From: DASWOJ01 sp964242415
Lineage (GTDB): Bacteria; Pseudomonadota; Alphaproteobacteria; Acetobacterales; Acetobacteraceae
Assembly: GCA_964242415.1 (NCBI GenBank)
Contig: CAXTAT010000061.1
Span: 1 to 10,285, forward strand
Length of the DNA stretch: 10,285 nucleotides
Direction: 5' to 3'
Shown: positions 5,368-10,285 of the stretch, piece after piece
Numbering within the stretch: position 1 is the stretch's first letter
How the letters are laid out: each line of letters begins with the position of its first letter
The notes under the pieces: generated by a model
Database searches by the model: none
What the model was told of the DNA's origin: nothing
Seen by the model: the letters and a program-made list of their open reading frames with translations, nothing else
Translations under genes and position numbers: made by a program

Positions 5368-7065
5368 ATGGACATGCAGACGACCACCACCCGCCCCGGC
5401 GGACGCATCCTGGCGGACGCCCTGGTCGCGCAGGGGATCGACCAGGTGTTCGCCGTCCCCGGTGAAAGCTACCTCGACGTGCTGGACGGCCTGTATGCCC
5501 GGCAGGACCGCCTGCACCTGGTGACCTGCCGGTTCGAGGCCGGGGCGGTCCACATGGCCGAGGCCTACGGCAAGCTGACTGGACGCCCCGCCGCCGCCAT
5601 GGTCACCCGCGGCCCCGGCGCCTGCCACGCCGCCATCGGCGTCCACGTCGCCATGCAGGACAGCACGCCGCTGCTGCTGTTCGTCGGCCAGATCCCGTTC
5701 GAGGAGACCGACCGCGACAGCTTCCAGGAGGTCGATTACCGCCGCATGTTCGGCCCCCTTGCCAAGTGGGTCACCCAAATCGACGACCCCCGCCGCATCC
5801 CGGAGCTGGTGGCGCACGCCGTCGATGTCGCCACCACCGGGCGGCCCGGCCCCGTGGTGATCGCCCTGTCGGAGGGGATGCAGCATCAACTGGCCGACGT
5901 GCCCGACCTCGGCCCGGTCCTGGTGTCCCGCCCGCAGCCCGACCCCGCCGCGCTGGCCCGCATGGCGGAGCTGCTGGCCGGCAGCCAGCGTCCCCTGGCG
6001 ATCCTGGGCGGCACCTGCTGGTCCGCCGCAGGCCGGGCCGCCATCCAAGCCTACCTCACCGCCCGCAACCTGCCCGTCACCGTCGGCTTCCGCAGGCAGG
6101 CGCTGTATGACGGCACGCTGCCCAACTTCGCCGGGGACCTCGGCGTCGGCTCCGACCCGGCACTGGTGGCGCGGGCGCGGGAGGCCGACCTGGTCCTCGC
6201 CATCGGCACCCGGCTGGGGGAGGCGACCACCCAGGGCTACGGACTGTTCCCCGCCGTGGGCGGCCCGGCGATCATCCACGTCCACCCCGACCCCGCCGAG
6301 ATCGGCCGGGTGTTCCGCCCGGCGCTGGGCATCACCGCCGACCTGAACGCCTTCGCCCAGGCCGCCGCAGCCCTGCCGGTGGGGCCGGCGCCCTGGAGGG
6401 AGTGGACCGCCGCCCTGCGCGGGTTGCGGGAGGCCGGACGCGAGGTGCCGGCCTATGGCGGCGCATTGAACGTCGCCCAGTGCATGAGGGAGCTGGAGGC
6501 GCTGGCCGCCCCCGACGCCGTCTTCACGTCGGACGCCGGCAACTTCGCCACCTGGCCGGTGCGCTTCATCAACTTCGGGCCGGGCCAGCGCATGATTGGC
6601 CCGACCAACGGCGCCATGGGGTATGGCGTGCCAGCCGCCATCGGTGCGGCGCTGACCTTTCCCGGGCGCCAGGTGGTGTGCTTCGTCGGCGACGGCGGGA
6701 TGCTGATGACGGGGCAGGAGATCGCCACCGCCTTCCACCACGGCGCGGCGCCGATCCTGCTGGTGTTCAACAACGGGATGTACGGCACGATCCGCATGTA
6801 CCAGGAGCGCACCTACCCTGGCCGCGTCTCTGGCACCAGCTTGACCAACCCCGACTTCTGCAAGCTGATCGAGGCGTTCGGCGGTCATGGCGAGGTCGTG
6901 GCCGAAACCGCCGGGTTCACCCCTGCCTTCCAGCGCGCCGCCGCCAGCGGCAAGCCGGCGCTGATCGAGCTGCGGATGGACCCGGAGCAGATCACCTCCC
7001 GCGCCACCATCGCGCAGTTGCGGGCCGGGACCGGTGTGGTGAAGCCGGGCGCCCAGGCGGTGTGA
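5368..7065 (+). CDS. Acetolactate synthase-like ThDP-dependent enzyme
   Basis: A 565-residue three-domain thiamine-diphosphate enzyme of the acetolactate synthase / pyruvate-oxidase family. The N-terminal PYR domain has VPGESYLDVLDGLY (30-43) and the cofactor-activating glutamate E57 in RFEAGAVHMAEAYG. The middle domain is about 190-340. The C-terminal PP domain has the ThDP/Mg motif beginning GDGG (441-444) and ending NN (468-469), followed by GMYGTIRMYQERTYPGRVSGT. It lacks features marking glyoxylate carboligase (which has no such Glu). I see no partner AHAS small subunit, so a biosynthetic IlvB role is unlikely. It probably decarboxylates a 2-keto acid or condenses it with another carbonyl; the substrate is unknown. 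The frame opens upstream at 5266 through the repeat array. I choose the ATG at 5368 because GGAG (5358-5361) lies 6 bases before it and homology begins just after. The stop overlaps the sulfotransferase start. Confidence 0.9.
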   Translation: MDMQTTTTRPGGRILADALVAQGIDQVFAVPGESYLDVLDGLYARQDRLHLVTCRFEAGAVHMAEAYGKLTGRPAAAMVTRGPGACHAAIGVHVAMQDSTPLLLFVGQIPFEETDRDSFQEVDYRRMFGPLAKWVTQIDDPRRIPELVAHAVDVATTGRPGPVVIALSEGMQHQLADVPDLGPVLVSRPQPDPAALARMAELLAGSQRPLAILGGTCWSAAGRAAIQAYLTARNLPVTVGFRRQALYDGTLPNFAGDLGVGSDPALVARAREADLVLAIGTRLGEATTQGYGLFPAVGGPAIIHVHPDPAEIGRVFRPALGITADLNAFAQAAAALPVGPAPWREWTAALRGLREAGREVPAYGGALNVAQCMRELEALAAPDAVFTSDAGNFATWPVRFINFGPGQRMIGPTNGAMGYGVPAAIGAALTFPGRQVVCFVGDGGMLMTGQEIATAFHHGAAPILLVFNNGMYGTIRMYQERTYPGRVSGTSLTNPDFCKLIEAFGGHGEVVAETAGFTPAFQRAAASGKPALIELRMDPEQITSRATIAQLRAGTGVVKPGAQAV

Positions 7066-7889
7066 TCCCGGCGGTCACGGATGCCGAGCTGCAGGCCAGC
7101 GCGCCCGTCATCCTGCTGGGCCGGGGCGGCAGCGGCACCCGGCTGCTGTCCGACCTCGCCTTGCTCAACGGCGTGTTCCTGGGCAACCGGCTGAACGCCA
7201 GCCAGGACTCGGTCGAGTGGCTGGAGGTGCTCTATCCCCTGGCGTTGGAGGCCATCGCAGGCGTGGCGCCCGGGTCCGGCCGGGATGCGTTCTGGTGCGC
7301 GCGGACCCGGCAGCAGGCGGCGGGCATACTCGGGGCGGCGGGGCTGGCGGCGGACAGCCTGTGGGGATGGAAGCTGCCGGAGACGATGCTGGCCCTGCCG
7401 CAGGTGCTGCGGGCGTTCCCCCGGGCGCGCGTCGTCCACCTGGTCCGGCATCCCGTCGGCGGTGCGCTCCGCCGGACCCATACGACATCGCGGATGGACA
7501 ACCCCATCGGGCAGGCCGTGCTGCCGGCGGCCTACCGGGCCTGCGGGATGGACCCGGCGGCGATCCCGGGCGACCCTGCCTATTTGCATAACGCGGCAAG
7601 CTGGCAATTCCAGGTCGGCGGCGTGCTTGCCGTCCTGCAAGGTATCGCCGGGGACGGGCGGGTCCTGCACCTGCGCTATGAGGATGTCTGCGCCGACCCG
7701 GGCGGCGCTCAACGAGGGCTTGCACGCTTCCTCGGGCTGCCGGTGCCAGGTGGGACCATCGCCGCCGGGATCGACCTGGCGCGAGCGGCGCCGGTTTCGG
7801 CCACCGACGACCAGGTGGAGCAAGTCTGGTCGATCTGCGGGCGGACGGCAGCGGCGCTTGGATACGGCAGGGCAGGGGCGGCAGCGTAG
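7062..7889 (+). CDS. Sulfotransferase family protein
   Basis: A 275-residue PAPS-dependent sulfotransferase-type protein. The 5'-phosphosulfate-binding loop is GRGGSGTRLL (20-29). The 3'-phosphate segment runs from VVHLVRHP (124-131) to THTTS (139-143). The C-terminal LRYEDVCADPGGA (204-216) followed by ARFLGLP (221-227) is the usual end of this family. It would transfer sulfate to a hydroxyl or amino group; bacterial members modify lipids, glycans and small molecules, and nothing here fixes the acceptor. The start is the GTG at 7062, which shares GTGA with the stop of the ThDP-enzyme gene; no in-frame ATG lies near. Translation is probably coupled, which implies a shared function or at least equal dosage. 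Cytoplasmic; no transmembrane segment. Confidence 0.85.
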   Translation: MIPAVTDAELQASAPVILLGRGGSGTRLLSDLALLNGVFLGNRLNASQDSVEWLEVLYPLALEAIAGVAPGSGRDAFWCARTRQQAAGILGAAGLAADSLWGWKLPETMLALPQVLRAFPRARVVHLVRHPVGGALRRTHTTSRMDNPIGQAVLPAAYRACGMDPAAIPGDPAYLHNAASWQFQVGGVLAVLQGIAGDGRVLHLRYEDVCADPGGAQRGLARFLGLPVPGGTIAAGIDLARAAPVSATDDQVEQVWSICGRTAAALGYGRAGAAA

Positions 7890-7962
7890 GCCGCGATACG
7901 TCGAGGTCGGGCCATGGCGACCGTTGACGTGGATGCCTTGCGCGGCGACCGGCGGGGGCGGG

Positions 7963-7993
7963 GGCCAGCGCTGGCCGCCGTGCGACGGCCGTC
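7963..7993. promoter_or_regulatory. Two adjacent perfect palindromes in intergenic region
   Basis: GGCCAGCGCTGGCC (7963-7976) and GACGGCCGTC (7984-7993) are both perfect dyads separated by 7 bases. They lie in the 268-base gap between the sulfotransferase stop and the lipoprotein start. The first could end the sulfotransferase transcript, but no T-run follows, so it is not a canonical intrinsic terminator. Either could be a regulator site for the lipoprotein gene. Confidence 0.4.
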
Positions 7994-8157
7994 TGCTGGT
8001 GGACGCGACACATAGCCTTGTGGCCTTCGCCATCAAGAATGCGAAGGGCGCCACACAGGCCGTGCCCGCCGCGCGTTGGGCGCGCTATGGTAAGGCGCAC
8101 CCAGGCCATGCGCCTGCCTCGGCCCCTGCGTGCCTACTGATCAACGGAGCATCAGCG

Positions 8158-8529
8158 ATGGCCATACGAGTCGCGCCCAGCCTTGCCGTCATCGCCTGCG
8201 TCGCCTTGGCAGGGTGCGCCACGCCATCCCAGCGGGTCAGCAATAGGGAGGACCTGCTTGCTGCCGCCGGGTTCGATGTGCATCCGGCCAACACGCCGGA
8301 ACGGCAGGACGCCCTGCGCCGGCTGCCGTCCAACAAGTTCGTCCAGCAGACCCGCGGCGACAGCGTGCGTTACGTCTATGCCGACCCGTTGGTGTGCGCC
8401 TGCCTCTATGTCGGCGACCAGCAGGCCTATGGGCGTTACCGGCAAGAGGTGCTGCAGCGGCAGATCGCCGACCAGCAGCATCTGACGGCGGTGATGAACC
8501 AGGATTATCCCTGGAATGAGATGGAGTAG
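8158..8529 (+). CDS. Small predicted lipoprotein, function unknown
   Basis: 123 residues with a clear type II signal peptide: short basic N-terminus (R4), hydrophobic core from about 8 to 16 and lipobox LAGC (17-20), giving lipidated C20. The residue after the cysteine is Ala rather than Asp, so outer-membrane sorting is expected where the Lol system operates. The mature part is polar, with RYVYADPLVCACLYVGD (71-87) carrying C80 and C82, then a Gln/Arg-rich predicted helix (88-110) and a short acidic end. I do not recognise a named domain; similar hypothetical lipoproteins occur in alphaproteobacteria. Start: ATG at 8158, with GGAG (8146-8149) 8 bases upstream. The frame is open further upstream but only through the intergenic sequence. 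It converges with another small lipoprotein gene 26 bases away. Confidence 0.85.
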   Translation: MAIRVAPSLAVIACVALAGCATPSQRVSNREDLLAAAGFDVHPANTPERQDALRRLPSNKFVQQTRGDSVRYVYADPLVCACLYVGDQQAYGRYRQEVLQRQIADQQHLTAVMNQDYPWNEME

Positions 8530-8555
8530 CGCACCTTCCGACGACCCGGCGATCA

Positions 8556-8834
8556 TTACGGCAGGTTGCGCCTTTCCACCCCGCCGGGCCTTACGAGCCC
8601 GAGCCGCTCCAGGCAGGCCCGGCGTGCCTGTTGCTTGGCCCGGTCCAGCTTCGCCTCGTTGGCGCGCTGGAGCAGCAGGTCGCCCATTCCGGTCATGATC
8701 AGCTCCTTGACGGCCGGGTCCTGGTAGACCTGGCGCTCGCACTCGCCTGCCGGCGTGTTGCTGTCGTGGGCGGCGCAGCCGGCCAGCAGCAGCACGGCGC
8801 ACCCGATCGCGGCCCGTTTCAAGGCCCGTTTCAA
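8556..8834 (-). CDS. Small predicted lipoprotein coupled to nudC, TTG start
   Basis: 92 residues with a type II signal peptide: basic MKRALKR, hydrophobic core AAIGCAVLL (8-16) and lipobox LAGC (17-20) with C20 as lipidation site. The mature part contains two further cysteines (C32, C74) and a long charged helix (about 52-78). No family recognised. No ATG precedes the signal peptide. The TTG at 8834 is the best start because it shares TTGA with the nudC stop and GGATGG (8842-8847) lies 7 bases upstream. A second TTG at 8822, in the second copy of a 12-base tandem repeat, would still leave a signal peptide with a basic start (MKRAA). Expression is probably coupled to nudC. A functional link between the two is not evident. 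Confidence 0.8.
   Translation of the reverse strand: MKRALKRAAIGCAVLLLAGCAAHDSNTPAGECERQVYQDPAVKELIMTGMGDLLLQRANEAKLDRAKQQARRACLERLGLVRPGGVERRNLP
8811..8834 (-). repeat. Perfect 12-base tandem repeat at lipoprotein start
   Basis: TTGAAACGGGCC occurs twice in direct succession on the minus strand (8834-8823 and 8822-8811). The first copy includes the nudC stop codon TGA and the TTG start. The repeat encodes (L/M)KRA-LKRA, so it adds two basic residues to the signal peptide and a second potential start. Perfect identity suggests a recent slippage event or an unstable site. Confidence 0.92.
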
Positions 8835-9754
8835 GGATTGGCCATCCAGTCCTCGATCAGGCGGCGGGCGATGCTGTCGCGGCGCGGCAGGGCGAAGCCG
8901 TGCGCTTCGGGGTCGGCCAGCTCGGCGCGGGTGAACCAGCGGGCGTCGCGCAGCTCGGTGGCGTCGATCACCACCTGGTCGGTCAGGCCCTCGGCGTAGA
9001 AGCCGAGCATGATGCTGGCGGGGAACGGCCAGGGCTGGCTGCTGTGGTAGCGCACGGCGCCGACCTGAACGCTGCTTTCCTCCAGGACTTCGCGGGCGAC
9101 GGCTTCTTCGAGGCTTTCGCCGGGTTCGACGAAGCCGGCTAGGGTGGAATACATCGTGGCCTTGGGGAAGCGGGCGGAGTGGCCCAGCAGCACTCGGTCG
9201 GCGCGGTGGACGAGCATGATGACGGCCGGGTCGGTGCGGGGAAAGTGCTGCGCGCCGCAGACGGTGCAGGCCATGGCGTGCCCGGCGCTGCGCGGGGTGC
9301 AGGCGCCGCCGCATACGCCGCAGAAGCCGTGGCGCACGCGCCAGTGCATCAGGCCGCGGGCATGGGCGAGGATGGCGGCGTCGTGCGGGGCCAGGCCGCC
9401 GGGGACCATCCGGATGTCCTCGAAGACGCCGGAGCCTTCGGGGACTAGGGGGGCCGGGTCCTCGGTGGTGCTGAGGTCCAGGGCGAACAGGGCGGTGCCG
9501 CTGTGCAGGCCGAGGAAGGCCCAGGGGCCGTTGAGGGCGCGGGCGGGGGCGGCGTCGGCGCCGGTCAGGTAGGCGGCGCGGAGATGGCCGTCCTGGTCGC
9601 GCAGCAGGCTGCGGCTGCGCCAGACGGGGACGAACAGGGTGGTGGGGTCGGCGAGGCGGGCGTCGATCCAGGCGGAGTCGTCGCGGCGTTCCCCGGCGCG
9701 GTCCAGGGGGCTGCCGGTGTAGACGTTGGGGCGGCTGGCGAGGATGACGGTCAT
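8831..9754 (-). CDS. nudC: NAD(H) diphosphatase NudC
   Basis: Nudix hydrolase that splits NAD(H) into NMN(H) and AMP and, in E. coli, also removes NAD caps from RNA. Domain order is typical: an N-terminal NUDIX-like domain, a zinc ribbon with C145-x2-C148 and C163-x2-C166, then the catalytic Nudix domain. The Nudix box (about 207-229) runs GFVEPGESLEEAVA then REVLEESSV, with catalytic glutamates present. The usual Gly of the box is Ser (EESS), a substitution not expected to abolish activity. The SQPWPFP motif (239-245) is the specific NudC signature. I choose the ATG at 9754 (307 aa); a longer frame begins at an ATG at 9772 (313 aa). Neither has a strong ribosome site, so a leaderless message is possible. 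The stop overlaps the start of the downstream lipoprotein gene. Confidence 0.95.
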   Translation of the reverse strand: MTVILASRPNVYTGSPLDRAGERRDDSAWIDARLADPTTLFVPVWRSRSLLRDQDGHLRAAYLTGADAAPARALNGPWAFLGLHSGTALFALDLSTTEDPAPLVPEGSGVFEDIRMVPGGLAPHDAAILAHARGLMHWRVRHGFCGVCGGACTPRSAGHAMACTVCGAQHFPRTDPAVIMLVHRADRVLLGHSARFPKATMYSTLAGFVEPGESLEEAVAREVLEESSVQVGAVRYHSSQPWPFPASIMLGFYAEGLTDQVVIDATELRDARWFTRAELADPEAHGFALPRRDSIARRLIEDWMANP

Positions 9755-10075
9755 TGGCCCGGCGTTTCGCATGGGGGGCGGGCGGTGTGAAGGGGTGGTG
9801 CCGGACGGGGCCGGTGCAGTGCTATGTCTTGCATGGTGACAGGCGCTCCTGGGGACCCGGCCGACGCGCCTTTAGCCGAGGACGTGCCGCGGCGTGGCGG
9901 CATCCATTCCGCGCTGCGCCGGTCGCCTCCTGTGGGGGCTGACCTGGACCTGACCCGGCTGGTACCGCCAGGCTGGGACCTGAGCGGGCTTGCGCAGCCT
10001 GGCGCGCGGGTGCCGGTGAGCCGAGCCAGGCGGCGTTGGTCTGCTTAGTCATCGCTGCGCAATCCTGAAAGGTGC
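9755..10075. other. Region of about 320 bases without a confident gene
   Basis: Between nudC and the right-edge reading frame I see no recognisable gene, RNA or terminator. A plus-strand frame at 9824-10048 would encode 74 residues and would sit tidily, divergent from nudC and convergent with the edge gene. It has no ribosome site, its third codon positions are less GC-rich than in the confirmed genes, and its protein is unrecognised and rich in Pro, Arg and Gly. The overlapping minus-strand frame at 9822-10100 is equally unconvincing. The region probably includes the nudC promoter, but I could not place -35 and -10 boxes. Confidence 0.5.
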
Positions 10076-10285
10076 CTAGAGTTGAAGCGGCGGTCGCCAT
10101 CGGCCTTGGATGCGGGTGGGGTGGTGCAGGATCGTGGCGAGGGTGTTGGCTGGGTCCGCTGGCGGATTGCTGCCGGCGTGGATGGGGCCGGGCTGGGTGC
10201 GGGGACGGGCGGCAGGCTTGTCCGGGTGAGGGCCGGGGGTGGGCTGGGGGGTGCCGCTGGGGGCGGCGGCGGCGGCGCAGAGCTG
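10076..10285 (-). CDS. Partial Pro/Ala-rich protein, C-terminal end only
   Basis: A minus-strand frame is open from the window edge to a TAG at 10076-10078, giving 69 visible C-terminal residues. It begins with an alanine run encoded by a GCC repeat, continues as a Pro/Thr/Gly-rich, linker-like stretch and ends with a more ordered segment, NTLATILHHPTRIQGRW. Third codon positions in this frame are mostly C. A second minus-strand frame (SSAPPPPPP...) is also open through most of this region but has a less biased third position. The start and any recognisable domain lie outside the window. I do not recognise the family; the composition fits a linker or cell-envelope/secreted tail, but that is only composition. 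Confidence 0.38.
   Translation of the reverse strand, partial: QLCAAAAAPSGTPQPTPGPHPDKPAARPRTQPGPIHAGSNPPADPANTLATILHHPTRIQGRWRPPLQL

Noticed and set aside
4969..6888. Long minus-strand frame antisense to the ThDP-enzyme gene
   Set aside because: Only its last 87 codons match a family (RAM); the rest is Gly/His/Arg/Ala-rich shadow coding typical of the antisense of a high-GC gene.
5368..7065. ThDP enzyme as glyoxylate carboligase or oxalyl-CoA decarboxylase
   Set aside because: E57 is present, unlike in glyoxylate carboligase, and no formyl-CoA transferase or other oxalate gene is nearby.
7914..8015. 33-codon plus-strand ORF after the sulfotransferase
   Set aside because: Poor ribosome-site spacing, Arg/Gly/Ala-rich sequence without homology, and it contains the two palindromes.
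8529..8571. GCGCACCT / AGGTTGCGC bulged inverted repeat between the convergent lipoprotein genes as a bidirectional terminator
   Set aside because: The loop is 26 bases, the stem has a bulge and only a short CTTT follows; support is insufficient.
1..10285. CRISPR arrays, insertion sequences, phage or defence genes
   Set aside because: No regular repeat-spacer pattern, transposase, terminal inverted repeats or defence-type domains were seen; the window is metabolic and housekeeping in character.

Overview
The window is very GC-rich, with third codon positions almost all G or C in the clear genes. It carries compact bacterial genes with several 4-base stop/start overlaps. The protein families, the initiator tRNA and the tRNA-Arg(ACG) fit a high-GC alphaproteobacterium. 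An Acetobacteraceae-like or other Rhodospirillales-type host is my best guess, but this is inference without a database search.

Left block (1-1721): the 3' part of an initiator tRNA-Met on the plus strand faces a minus-strand run. That run is, in transcription order, a CsaA-like tRNA-binding OB-fold protein, xanthine phosphoribosyltransferase (gpt, translationally coupled through a TTGA overlap), tRNA-Arg(ACG) and a flavin reductase-like FMN-binding protein.

Middle block (1897-7889): this is the most interesting part. A two-gene operon encodes a cytoplasmic gamma-glutamyltransferase-like Ntn-hydrolase and an amidase-signature enzyme, 2 bases apart. It meets, convergently and with a 17-base overlap, a stand-alone Lrp/AsnC ligand-binding (RAM) domain protein. 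Divergent from the RAM gene is an acetolactate synthase-like ThDP enzyme coupled by a GTGA overlap to a sulfotransferase. The divergent intergenic region holds three spaced copies of a CTG-GA-CAG dyad, an attractive operator candidate. The Ntn-hydrolase plus amidase pair resembles the HpxW/HpxX arrangement known from oxamate/oxalurate (purine ring) breakdown. I infer a small amide- or amino-acid-related catabolic cassette whose substrate is unknown.

Right block (8158-10285): two small lipoproteins converge. The minus-strand one overlaps the 3' end of nudC (NAD(H) diphosphatase) and starts at a TTG inside a perfect 12-base tandem repeat. After nudC there are about 320 bases with no convincing gene, then the C-terminal end of a Pro/Ala-rich minus-strand reading frame that runs off the window.

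Across genes, three different minus-strand CDSs have a short in-frame tandem duplication that duplicates a candidate start codon. All three 4-base stop/start overlaps use non-ATG starts (TTG, GTG, TTG).
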